Shown in pieces: positions 9,291 through 17,297 of a stretch of DNA of 64,000 nucleotides. This DNA is from Hydrogenobaculum sp. Y04AAS1 (GTDB lineage Bacteria > Aquificota > Aquificia > Aquificales > Aquificaceae): positions 1,302,001 through 1,366,000 of the forward strand of contig NC_011126.1 in NCBI RefSeq assembly GCF_000020785.1. Reading direction: 5' to 3'. A program made the position numbers and the translations under genes. Positions within the stretch are counted from its first letter, which is position 1; each line of letters starts with the position of its first letter. The notes beneath the pieces were generated by a model. That model saw only the letters and a list, made by a program, of their open reading frames with translations. It was not told the origin of the DNA and did no database searches.

Positions 9291-9878
9291 ATGCCAAATA
9301 GCAAAGATGAGAAGAAAAACCAGATTATAAAAGTAGCTTGTGAGCTTTTTGCTAAAAATGGTTATTACAACACAACAATGCCAGATATTGCAAAAGCTTC
9401 GGGCATGAGTGTAGGCAACCTTTATAACTATTTTGAGTCAAAGGAAGAGCTAGCAAAAGAAACGATGCTTACCGTATCAAGCCTTGTAGGTGAAAAACTC
9501 TCTTATATAAACTCTTTGAACGTAAGCGTTAAAGAAAAAATAAGCTTATTTGTTAGGAATTTCTTTGACATTGCAAAACACGAGCCTCAGCTTATGAGTT
9601 ATTTTTTAAAGGTTTTCTTGGTGAATAGAGAAGTTTTCAAAAACGGATGCGAAGGGTTTACCTGTGTGAAAGATATTGTTACGGAAACTATGATACTCCT
9701 TTCAGATGGCGTTGAAAAAGGAGAGCTTAGAAATCAAGAATTTTTTACGGCTTTTTCTACTATGATGGGTTCGATAGGGGGCATAGTGTTTTTATATTAC
9801 GAAGGTGTTTTGGACAACGACTTAGACTACTACGAGCCCTACATATCAGAAAACATATATATGGCTTTAAAAGCATGA
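9291..9878 (+). CDS. TetR-family transcriptional regulator
   Basis: Predicted one-component repressor of 195 residues. The start is set at MPNSKDEKKNQ; an upstream in-frame start would run into nikR on the other strand. The N-terminal helix-turn-helix is typical (ACELFAKNGYYNTTMPDIAKASGMSVGNLYNYFESKEEL). The ligand domain is not recognisable. Its stop codon overlaps the ATG of the hydrogenase small subunit (ATGA at 9875-9878), so regulator and enzyme are translationally coupled. No Shine-Dalgarno sequence is visible in the 14 bp before its start, which suggests a leaderless or very short-leader transcript. Confidence 0.9.
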   Translation: MPNSKDEKKNQIIKVACELFAKNGYYNTTMPDIAKASGMSVGNLYNYFESKEELAKETMLTVSSLVGEKLSYINSLNVSVKEKISLFVRNFFDIAKHEPQLMSYFLKVFLVNREVFKNGCEGFTCVKDIVTETMILLSDGVEKGELRNQEFFTAFSTMMGSIGGIVFLYYEGVLDNDLDYYEPYISENIYMALKA

Positions 9879-10759
9879 AAACGCTTTTTTGGATACAGGG
9901 ACTTTCTTGTGGAGCAAATACTCAGTCGTTTTTGTGTATGGAACACACAGATTTGTTTGAAAATATAGAAGTACTTTATCATCCTCTATCTGACAAATCC
10001 CTTGAAGAGAGCGCTAGACTTTTGTTAAAAGATGAAAAAGAATTAGATATCTTAATAGTAGAGGGTGCTATAGGTAAGTCTATTAGGCATGTTTGTTCTT
10101 ATAGTTTTTCAAACATTGTGAAGATCCTATCCTCAAAAGCCAAATACGTTATCGCTTTGGGAGATTGCGCCTCTTTTGGTGGAATCCACGCAAAGGCAGG
10201 CACCCATATTACGGGACTTCAGTTTAGATTTAAAGAGTTTGGTGGGCTTTTAGGAAAAGCCTTTTTATCAAAATCTTCATACCCGGTTATAAATATAGCT
10301 GGGTGTCCTGCTCATCCAGAATGGGTTTATTATGTAATAAGCGCTTTGTTGGAAGATAAAAACATAGAGTTAGACGATTTCAATAGGCCAAAGGATATAT
10401 TTAGGTATCTAACTCACAACGGATGTTTGAGAAATGAATATTTTGAGTGGAAGGTAGAATCAAAAGAGTTTGGCACAAAAGAAGGCTGTCTATTTTACGA
10501 GCTTGGCTGTAGAGGCCCACTAACCCATTCCTCGTGCAACAAGATACTTTGGAACGGTGTAAGCTCTAAAACAAGAGTAGGTACTCCTTGTGTTGGCTGT
10601 ACTGAGTTTGATTTCCCAAGAGAAAATATGTTTAAAACAGAACAGGCTATGGGATTGCCCAAAGAGCTTCCTCTTGGCGTATCAAAAAGGGGATATATAC
10701 TTCTTGCAGGTATTGCAAAAACTTTCGCTCCAGATAGGCTTAAGGATAAGCTCCGATGA
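9875..10759 (+). CDS. [NiFe]-hydrogenase small subunit, group-2-like, cytoplasmic
   Basis: FeS subunit that wires the NiFe site to its electron partner. It has 294 residues, with no twin-arginine leader and no membrane anchor, so it is cytoplasmic. Cluster residues seen are C in GLSCGANTQSFL, C in ALGDCASFGG, C in AGCPAHPE, the THNGC distal pair, and Cys in GCLFYELGCRGP, HSSCNK and PCVGC. In the first motif the second proximal cysteine (C-x2-C) is replaced by Asn, as in cyanobacterial-type HupS. It overlaps both the TetR gene and the large subunit by four bases. Confidence 0.9.
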   Translation: MKTLFWIQGLSCGANTQSFLCMEHTDLFENIEVLYHPLSDKSLEESARLLLKDEKELDILIVEGAIGKSIRHVCSYSFSNIVKILSSKAKYVIALGDCASFGGIHAKAGTHITGLQFRFKEFGGLLGKAFLSKSSYPVINIAGCPAHPEWVYYVISALLEDKNIELDDFNRPKDIFRYLTHNGCLRNEYFEWKVESKEFGTKEGCLFYELGCRGPLTHSSCNKILWNGVSSKTRVGTPCVGCTEFDFPRENMFKTEQAMGLPKELPLGVSKRGYILLAGIAKTFAPDRLKDKLR

Positions 10760-12075
10760 AAATCACTAAAACTATTTTAAACAGATTGGAGGGTGAGGTA
10801 GAACTAAAGCTCGAATACTCTAAAGGCAAGATAGCAAAAGCTCATATTCTTGGTACTTCGAATAGAGATTTTAGTAGTATTCTTAAAGCAAAACCCTATC
10901 TTGACAGTATAATATTGATTCCAAGAGTATGTGGTATATGTGGACATGCTCATCTTATGGCCTCTGTTAAAGCTATAGAGGATGCTTATAAAAATGAGTG
11001 TAGCGATTTTCATTTGTCTACAAAAGCTTCCCTTGTAAGGTATATAACGCTTTTATCGGAGATGATTCAAAACCATATAAGATGGTTTTATGCCTATTTT
11101 ATGTCGGAAATTCCAAAACTTGATAGAAATATGGTTGATTATCTTCCATTTGATGGTGAAAAGTGGAGAAGAGGCATTGCCATAAGCAACTATCCGATAA
11201 AGATAATAGCTTTATTTGGAGGTCAATGGCCCCATAACTCCTACGCTGTACCAGGTGGTATAACGTCTGATTTTACTTATTATGAGTTAAATGCAGCAAA
11301 AAGCTTTTGTAAAGAGCTTTTAAAAAGCATAGAAACTTATATAATAGGAATATCCATAGATAAATATCTTTCTTTTTCAAAAGATGAACTTTTAAACCAC
11401 AAAGAAGGTGATATTGGGGATTTTATAAGACTTTCTTCAACTTTTGACTTTTTTCATAAAGGCATAGCCTACAAAAGATTTTTGACGGGTGGATCTATAA
11501 AAGGCTATGTAGATGCAGCGGTTTTTGAAAACGGTATCAAAGAATCTTTTGATGTTAAAAACATAGATACCAAAGAGCATGAGTTTAAGAAGATAAAAGA
11601 GATTACAGGGGCGGTTTACAATAAAAAACGATTTGAGACTGGGCCATTGGCAAGAAAGATAAATTCTTCGAATTCTTTGTTTTTAGAGCTTTTAGAGGAA
11701 TTTGGAGATTCTTTGTTCTTAAGAGTTATGGCAAGAGTCGATGAAATAGTGTCTTTAACTCTTTTAATAAAAGATGCCTTAGATGCTATAGATATAAGGA
11801 AACCTTCTTATATTAAACCACCTATAAAAGAGCCTTTTACAGGAAAAGGAGTAGGTATAGTAGAAGCGGCAAGGGGCACTCTTATACACGAAATAAATAT
11901 AGAAAATGGTTTTGTAAAAGATTATAAAATAGTTACGCCTACTTTATGGAATCTTGGCAACTACGACGAAGATATGAGCCCTGCCCAAAAATCTATCGTT
12001 GGGCTTTCTTCCGATGTAGAGGCTTACCTATCCCTTAGAAGCTTTGATGTGTGTGCTTCTTGCGTTAGTTATTAA
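10756..12075 (+). CDS. [NiFe]-hydrogenase large subunit, unusual C terminus without maturation peptide
   Basis: NiFe active-site subunit of 439 residues. The N-terminal metal motif is RVCGICGHAH (C59, C62, H66). The C-terminal motif is DVCASC (C433, C436), and the protein stops three residues later in VSY. Most catalytic large subunits end DPCxxCxxH followed by a peptide removed by a maturation protease. Here Pro is Val, His is Tyr, and no extension exists, as in H2-sensing hydrogenases and a few others. It could be a group 2 hydrogenase of Aquificales feeding carbon fixation, or a sensor working with the coupled TetR regulator. The sequence does not decide between them. Confidence 0.9.
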   Translation: MKITKTILNRLEGEVELKLEYSKGKIAKAHILGTSNRDFSSILKAKPYLDSIILIPRVCGICGHAHLMASVKAIEDAYKNECSDFHLSTKASLVRYITLLSEMIQNHIRWFYAYFMSEIPKLDRNMVDYLPFDGEKWRRGIAISNYPIKIIALFGGQWPHNSYAVPGGITSDFTYYELNAAKSFCKELLKSIETYIIGISIDKYLSFSKDELLNHKEGDIGDFIRLSSTFDFFHKGIAYKRFLTGGSIKGYVDAAVFENGIKESFDVKNIDTKEHEFKKIKEITGAVYNKKRFETGPLARKINSSNSLFLELLEEFGDSLFLRVMARVDEIVSLTLLIKDALDAIDIRKPSYIKPPIKEPFTGKGVGIVEAARGTLIHEINIENGFVKDYKIVTPTLWNLGNYDEDMSPAQKSIVGLSSDVEAYLSLRSFDVCASCVSY

Positions 12076-12185
12076 CAAAATCTTCATATTTATAAAGACT
12101 TAAATAATATTACGATATAAATCATATACAAATAGTGAATAAATGTTATCATAATACTATTGATTTTTATTATAAGGAGGTTTTT

Positions 12186-14318
12186 ATGGAGTTATTTTTT
12201 GATGTAAAAACAAGTCTCCCACGGTTTACAAGTCTCCCACGGGTTTTAAAAAGAGACAACGTTACAGAGGTGGATTTTGATGTAAACAGGATAGAAAAGG
12301 CTATAGAAAAGGCCTTTGATGCGGTTTCGGAGTTTAAAGGAATAGATAACGCTTATATAAAAGATATTGCCAAAGAGGTGATAAGTGCTATATGTAGGAG
12401 GGGATTAAGCGTTATAACGATAGAGCAAATCCAAGATATAGTGGAAGAAACGATTATAGCGCATGGCTTTTCAAAAGTAGCAAGAGCTTACATAGTTTAT
12501 AGAAGAGAAAGAGAACGGGTAAGAGAAACTGAAGCTGGTTTGGTAAATTTGGAAAATACAACTATAGATATAGACAAATTGGTAAAAAATTACATTAGCC
12601 AAGAAGATTGGAGAACTTTTGAAAATTCAAACTCAAGTTTTTCTTATCCAGGTTTATATTTACATGTGGCTGGGTCTGTGATTGCCAATTATACCCTTAA
12701 AAACGTTTATCCGGAACATATCAGAAAAGCTCATGAAAGTGCCGATATTCATATACACGACCTATCTCATGGCATAGTAGCTTATTGTGCAGGATGGTCT
12801 ATGGAGGATTTGCTTAGGAAGGGTTTTAGAGGTGGTTATGGTCAAATCGTAGCTGGTCCGGCAAAACACTTATCGGCTCTTACTGGGCAGATGGTGAATT
12901 TTCTTGGTGTAATGCAAATGGAGTTTGCCGGAGCACAGGCTTTTAACTCTGTGGATACATTTTTGGCACCTTTTGTAAGAGTTGATAACCTTGATTATCA
13001 AGATGTTAAGCAGCTGATTCAACAAATGGTTTTTGCTATGAATGTTCCATCAAGATGGGGCTCTCAGCCACCTTTTATAAACTTTACCTTTGATTGGACA
13101 GTACCAGAAGATATGAAAAATAAACCCGTGATAATAGGTGGTGAGGAAAGACCAGACATAGGATATTATGGAGATTTTCAAAAAGAGATGGATGTTATAA
13201 ACAAAGCTTTTATAGAAGTGATGCTCGAAGGCGATTATGCTGGTAGGATTTTCTCTTTCCCTATACCTACTTACAATATTACAAAAGATTTTGATTATTA
13301 CGGCGAAAACGCTAAGCTCCTCTGGAAAATGACGGCAAAATACGGCACACCTTATTTCCAAAACTTTGTAAGCTCTAGTTTAAAACCCGGTGATGTTAGG
13401 TCTATGTGTTGTAGATTGCAGTTGGATTTGCGAGAATTAAGGAGTAGAATGGGTGGACTTTTTGGTGCGGCTGATAAAACTGGTAGCATAGGTGTTGTTA
13501 CCATAAATTTACCCCGTATAGGATATTTGGCTAAAACAAAAGAAGAGTATTTTTCAATGCTTTTCGAAGCTATGGATATTGCCAAAGAATCTTTGGAGAT
13601 AAAAAGACGCGTAGTTGAAAGAAACCTAAAAGCTGGTTTAATGCCTTATGCAGCCTCTTATCTCAATTCTTTTGATAATCATTTTTCTACAATAGGCATC
13701 GTTGGTATGCACGAGTCTTTGTTAAACTTTTTAGGTAAAGGTATAAACACAAAAGAGGGAAAAGCCTTTGCCATAGAGATACTTCAAAAGATGAGAGAAA
13801 GATTGAGTCTTTATCAAGAATTAACTGGTCATCTTTACAATTTAGAAGCCACGCCAGCTGAGGGGACATCTTATAGGTTAGCTAAGCATGATAAGAAAAG
13901 ATTTCCCGATATAATAACCTCTGGGGAAAACGAACCTTATTATACAAATTCTACTTTACTACCAGTAGGATATACCGAAGATCCTTTTGAAGTTTTAGAA
14001 CACCAAAAGGATTTGCAAACGCTTTACACTGGTGGTACCGTAGTGCATATGTTTTTAGGAGAATCTCCAAACGAGAATACTTTACCTGAATTTATAAGAA
14101 AAGCCTTTGAAACCTATCCCATACCTTATCTCACAATAACACCAACGTTTTCCGTTTGTCCAAACCACGGGTATATAAATGGTGAACATTTTAATTGTCC
14201 TGTTTGTAATGCACCTTCAGAAGTTTACTCAAGAGTTGTAGGTTACTATAGGCCTGTGCAAAGATGGAACGCTGGTAAAAAAGAAGAGTTTAAAGATAGG
14301 TTAGAATACATGTTGTGA
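12186..14318 (+). CDS. nrdD: Anaerobic (class III) ribonucleoside-triphosphate reductase
   Basis: Oxygen-sensitive reductase making dNTPs with a glycyl radical. It has 710 residues when started at the ATG at 12186, preceded by AAGGAGG at 12174-12180. An N-terminal ATP-cone (VLKRDNVTEVDFDVNRIEKAIEKA) precedes the catalytic barrel. A C-terminal Zn-type site (CPNHGYINGEHFNCPVC) and the glycyl-radical motif RVVGYYRPVQRWNAGK (radical on G686) are present. Residues 9-20 (TSLPRF TSLPRV) are encoded exactly by two 18-bp copies of the dispersed repeat, placed just before the ATP-cone. It is followed by its activase gene nrdG. Confidence 0.96.
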   Translation: MELFFDVKTSLPRFTSLPRVLKRDNVTEVDFDVNRIEKAIEKAFDAVSEFKGIDNAYIKDIAKEVISAICRRGLSVITIEQIQDIVEETIIAHGFSKVARAYIVYRRERERVRETEAGLVNLENTTIDIDKLVKNYISQEDWRTFENSNSSFSYPGLYLHVAGSVIANYTLKNVYPEHIRKAHESADIHIHDLSHGIVAYCAGWSMEDLLRKGFRGGYGQIVAGPAKHLSALTGQMVNFLGVMQMEFAGAQAFNSVDTFLAPFVRVDNLDYQDVKQLIQQMVFAMNVPSRWGSQPPFINFTFDWTVPEDMKNKPVIIGGEERPDIGYYGDFQKEMDVINKAFIEVMLEGDYAGRIFSFPIPTYNITKDFDYYGENAKLLWKMTAKYGTPYFQNFVSSSLKPGDVRSMCCRLQLDLRELRSRMGGLFGAADKTGSIGVVTINLPRIGYLAKTKEEYFSMLFEAMDIAKESLEIKRRVVERNLKAGLMPYAASYLNSFDNHFSTIGIVGMHESLLNFLGKGINTKEGKAFAIEILQKMRERLSLYQELTGHLYNLEATPAEGTSYRLAKHDKKRFPDIITSGENEPYYTNSTLLPVGYTEDPFEVLEHQKDLQTLYTGGTVVHMFLGESPNENTLPEFIRKAFETYPIPYLTITPTFSVCPNHGYINGEHFNCPVCNAPSEVYSRVVGYYRPVQRWNAGKKEEFKDRLEYML
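12210..12245. repeat. Dispersed 18-bp repeat, 2 units, inside nrdD
   Basis: Two consecutive copies, ACAAGTCTCCCACGGTTT (12210-12227) and ACAAGTCTCCCACGGGTT (12228-12245). The units coincide with codon boundaries and encode TSLPRF-TSLPRV. They match the family consensus, read in the reverse orientation, with C for G in CTGCC. Confidence 0.9.
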
Positions 14319-14324
14319 GGTCCT

Positions 14325-14394
14325 ACAAGTCTGCCACGGCCACAATATGCCATGGCCTACAAGTCTGCCACGATACACAAGTCTGCCACGATAT
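14325..14394. repeat. Dispersed 18-bp repeat, 4 units, nrdD-nrdG junction
   Basis: Four adjacent units: 14325-14341 (17 bp), 14342-14358 (17 bp, diverged: ACAATATGCCATGGCCT), 14359-14376 and 14377-14394 (18 bp each). They fill nearly the whole gap between the nrdD stop and the nrdG start, leaving no recognisable Shine-Dalgarno sequence for nrdG. Confidence 0.9.
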
Positions 14395-14402
14395 ATAATA
14401 AT

Positions 14403-15107
14403 ATGATATACGGTATACAAAAAACATCGTTTGTGGATTGTTCTGGGGTACCAAGCAGAGGTATCCAGCCGTCTTTGTGCACTGTTTTGTTTTTTGGTGG
14501 TTGCAATTTGCGATGTCCTTATTGCCACAACAAAGATATTGTGTTAAAAAATACAGAACCCCTTGATACTGACGAAGTTTTTGAGCTTTTAATATCTAGA
14601 AAACATCTAATAGAATGGGTATGTATATCTGGTGGAGAGCCTACCATATACGAGGACAAGCTTGTAGATTTTGTTAAAAACCTAAAAACAGCTGGTTTTA
14701 AAATAAAGCTGGATACAAATGGTACAAAACCGTTGGTGATAAAAGATGTGTGCGAGTTTGTGGATTATGTCGCCCTAGATGTAAAAACGATAAACTATAA
14801 GCTATGCAATAGCAGCGACGGTTTTTTTAAACTAATAGATACGTTGTGCTATTTATCAAGAATAGACAAACCATTTTTGTTGAGGACTACTCTTTATCCT
14901 CCTTTTGTGGGAGAATATTTCATAAGGTATATGCTTGATGTTTTTAAAAATCTTAACATAAAAAATATAGATTGGTTTTTTAATGCTTTTGATAACAAAA
15001 ATGTTTTAGAAGAAAAAGCCAAAGCCTATGCATCTACCACAAGCGAATATATCAAAAATTTGCTAAAAGATATAGAGATACCGCAAGATATACATATTCA
15101 CTTTTAA
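14403..15107 (+). CDS. nrdG: Anaerobic ribonucleotide reductase activating protein (radical SAM)
   Basis: Radical SAM activase that generates the glycyl radical on NrdD. It has 234 residues from the ATG at 14403 (MIYGIQKTSFVDCSG). The SAM cluster motif is CNLRCPYC (C-x3-C-x2-C), and the GGEP motif follows (CISGGEPTIYED). An upstream in-frame ATG at 14352 would add 17 residues read from the repeat units (AYKSATIHKSATI); family N termini favour 14403. It is convergent with dnaK, with a shared hairpin terminator between them. Confidence 0.93.
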   Translation: MIYGIQKTSFVDCSGVPSRGIQPSLCTVLFFGGCNLRCPYCHNKDIVLKNTEPLDTDEVFELLISRKHLIEWVCISGGEPTIYEDKLVDFVKNLKTAGFKIKLDTNGTKPLVIKDVCEFVDYVALDVKTINYKLCNSSDGFFKLIDTLCYLSRIDKPFLLRTTLYPPFVGEYFIRYMLDVFKNLNIKNIDWFFNAFDNKNVLEEKAKAYASTTSEYIKNLLKDIEIPQDIHIHF

Positions 15108-15115
15108 TTTTTATA

Positions 15116-15135
15116 AAAGCCCAAAAAAGGGCTTT
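15116..15135. terminator. Bidirectional intrinsic terminator between nrdG and dnaK
   Basis: Perfect 7-bp stem AAAGCCC (15116-15122) and GGGCTTT (15129-15135) with a six-A loop. A T-rich stretch follows on each strand's downstream side. It lies between two convergent genes and so can end both transcripts. Confidence 0.75.
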
Positions 15136-15146
15136 AGGTTGTTTGA

Positions 15147-17024
15147 TTATACTGGTCTTGCGTTAAAACCATCATCTGGTGGTGGGTTTTGGTCGCCTGG
15201 CGGTGGGGTTTGGCCAGAAGAGTATAAGCTTGTAGCTATCTTGTTGGATATATCTGTTATCTTGCTGTAAGCTTCTTCTATAACATTCTTATCGGCGGAA
15301 TTTAGTGCTTGTTTGCCTTTTGATATCTCAGTTTCCGCTTCTTGGGCAAGATCTTGAGGTATCTTGTCTTTATGTTCGTTTAAAAGCTTCTCAAGGTTGT
15401 AAATAAGTGAGTCTAATCTATTTCTTGCTTCTATAAGCTCCTTGTTCTTTCTATCTTCTTCAGCATGCATTTCCGCTTCTCTTACCATCTTTTCTATGTC
15501 TTCTTTGGAAAGTCCACCGGCGGCTTGGATTTTTATAGATTGTTCTTTGCCAGTAGCTTTGTCTTTGGCGGTCACATGAAGTATACCATCAACGTCTATA
15601 TCAAAGCATACTTCTATTTGTGGTACTCCTCTTGGTGCTGGTGGTATACCTGTTAGAGTAAATCTTCCAAGGGATTTGTTGTCTTTGGCCATTGGTCTTT
15701 CACCTTGTAGCACATGTATCTCTACCTCTGTTTGATTGTCTGAGGCTGTGGTAAATACTTCGCATTTTTTGTAAGGTATTGGCGTATTTCTTGGAATAAG
15801 GGTTGTCATTACGCCACCCAACGTTTCAAGACCCAAAGAAAGGGGTGTTACGTCTACAAGCAATATGTCTTTTACTTCACCAGTTATAACACCAGCTTGT
15901 ATAGCAGCACCAACCGCCACTACTTCATCTGGATTTACACCTTTGTGAGGCTCTTTGCCAAAGAATTCTTTTATCTTTTGTTGAACTAGAGGTATACGTG
16001 TAGAACCACCTACTAAGACTACTTCGTTTATATCTCTTGGAGTTAGCTTTGCATCTTCTAAGGCTCTTTTTACTATCTCCATAGTTCTATCTATGAGGTC
16101 TTTTATCATCTCTTCTAATCTCGCTCTGGTGAGTTTTTTCTGTAGGTGCATAGGTTGTTTGGTATCTGGGTCTATGGTTATAAATGGTAGGTTTATTTCC
16201 GTTTCCATCTTGAAAGAAAGCTCTTTTTTAGCTTGTTCTGAAGCTTCTTTTAGACGTTGGAGTGCTGTTTTATCGTTTTTAAGATCGATGTTGGTTTCTT
16301 TTTTAAACTCAGAGATAAGCCATTCCATTATACGCTCATCTATGTTAGCACCACCCAAATGCGTATCGCCGTTTGTGGCTTTTACCTCTATAACACCGTC
16401 TCCACCTTCTAGTATAGATACGTCAAAAGTACCACCACCAAAGTCATATACCAATATTTTTACATCTGCTTGTTTATCAAGTCCATAGGCCAGAGCTGCC
16501 GCTGTTGGTTCATTTAATATTCTTTGAACTTCTAAACCTGCTATAGCTCCGGCGTCTTTTGTAGCTTGACGTTGGCGTTCGTTAAAATAAGCTGGTACTG
16601 TTATAACCGCTTTTGTGATCTTTTCACCAAGGTAGGACTCGGCTGCTTCTTTTAGTTTTTTGAGCACTTGAGCCCCTATTTCTTCGGGTCTTACCTTTCT
16701 TCCTATGTTTGGTATGTCAAAAGCTGCATCTTGTTTGTCATCTGGTACCACCTTGTAAGATACCCTTTTCGCCTCATCTAAAACCTCGTCGTATTTTCTA
16801 CCTATAAATCTTTTAGATTCGTATATAGTGTTTTCTGGGTCTAATACTGCTCTTCTTTTGGCTGGATCACCTACCAAAACTTCCTTTTCTTTTGTGTATG
16901 AAACTATTGAAGGAGTCAACCTAGCTCCTTCTTGGTTTGCTATAACCACCGGCTCACCACCTATCATTATAGCCACAACAGAGTTTGTAGTTCCAAGGTC
17001 TATACCTAATACTTTTTCTGCCAT
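15147..17024 (-). CDS. dnaK: Chaperone protein DnaK (Hsp70)
   Basis: ATP-dependent cytosolic chaperone of 625 residues, full length. The N-terminal ATPase signature is [11 protein letters not shown], with further Hsp70 motifs [14 protein letters not shown] and [15 protein letters not shown]. The substrate-binding domain includes [13 protein letters not shown], followed by a helical lid and a Pro/Gly/Asp-rich tail. No grpE, dnaJ or hrcA lies beside it, and no CIRCE element was seen upstream. A good ribosome site (AGGAGG) and a promoter precede it. Confidence 0.98.
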   Translation of the reverse strand: MAEKVLGIDLGTTNSVVAIMIGGEPVVIANQEGARLTPSIVSYTKEKEVLVGDPAKRRAVLDPENTIYESKRFIGRKYDEVLDEAKRVSYKVVPDDKQDAAFDIPNIGRKVRPEEIGAQVLKKLKEAAESYLGEKITKAVITVPAYFNERQRQATKDAGAIAGLEVQRILNEPTAAALAYGLDKQADVKILVYDFGGGTFDVSILEGGDGVIEVKATNGDTHLGGANIDERIMEWLISEFKKETNIDLKNDKTALQRLKEASEQAKKELSFKMETEINLPFITIDPDTKQPMHLQKKLTRARLEEMIKDLIDRTMEIVKRALEDAKLTPRDINEVVLVGGSTRIPLVQQKIKEFFGKEPHKGVNPDEVVAVGAAIQAGVITGEVKDILLVDVTPLSLGLETLGGVMTTLIPRNTPIPYKKCEVFTTASDNQTEVEIHVLQGERPMAKDNKSLGRFTLTGIPPAPRGVPQIEVCFDIDVDGILHVTAKDKATGKEQSIKIQAAGGLSKEDIEKMVREAEMHAEEDRKNKELIEARNRLDSLIYNLEKLLNEHKDKIPQDLAQEAETEISKGKQALNSADKNVIEEAYSKITDISNKIATSLYSSGQTPPPGDQNPPPDDGFNARPV

Positions 17025-17055
17025 ACGTTTTTACCTCCTGCTTTAATATACTATT

Positions 17056-17084
17056 ATAATAAAACTTAAGTATAATTTTGTCAA
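17056..17084 (-). promoter_or_regulatory. Probable dnaK promoter
   Basis: On the minus strand, TTGACA (17084-17079) is followed after 17 bases by TATTAT (17061-17056). A perfect TATAAT overlaps three bases further downstream (17058-17053) but would need a 20-base spacer. The site is about 30-60 bases upstream of the dnaK start and is of sigma-70 type; no heat-shock operator is apparent. Confidence 0.6.
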
Positions 17085-17198
17085 GTTTTTTTAGTATGTT
17101 TATAATATGCTAAAAGCCAAATACTTTAAAACAGAAAGTAAATATTATCTTAAGTATTTGTTTTATCAGCTTTTTAGAAAAAAGTTATAATAAAAGTT

Positions 17199-17297
17199 AT
17201 GCAAGAAAATTTCGATAAGGAAGAGATCAAAGGGCAGGAAAAAGCTAACCCAGATCTAAGCACTATATACGTTGGTAAAGATGCTATAAATGAATAA
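17199..17297 (+). CDS. Small 32-residue open frame ahead of the PAS-GGDEF-EAL gene
   Basis: Starts ATG at 17199 and encodes MQENFDKEEIKGQEKANPDL then STIYVGKDAINE. The stop at 17295-17297 overlaps the ATG (17290) of the following c-di-GMP gene by eight bases. A TATAAT box at 17186-17191 lies only seven bases before this ATG, so a transcript from it would be nearly leaderless. It may be a coupled leader peptide. The end STIYVGK faintly recalls the N terminus of Alba-type DNA-binding proteins, which would make it a remnant. Neither reading is secure. Confidence 0.35.
   Translation: MQENFDKEEIKGQEKANPDLSTIYVGKDAINE

Noticed and set aside
12135-12185. Longer nrdD start with 17 extra residues
   Set aside because: AAGGAGG at 12174-12180 fits the ATG at 12186. 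The upstream start has no ribosome site, and the extra residues do not resemble NrdD.
14301-14528. 75-residue frame antisense to the nrdD-nrdG junction
   Set aside because: It arises because the repeat is open in most frames (YRGRLVYRGRLV); it overlaps two real genes and has no start signals.
17062-17159. CIRCE/HrcA operator upstream of dnaK
   Set aside because: The TTAGCACTC-N9-GAGTGCTAA pattern is absent. An imperfect AAATACTTtAA...TTAAGTATTT dyad (17119-17159) is AT-rich and has no known match.
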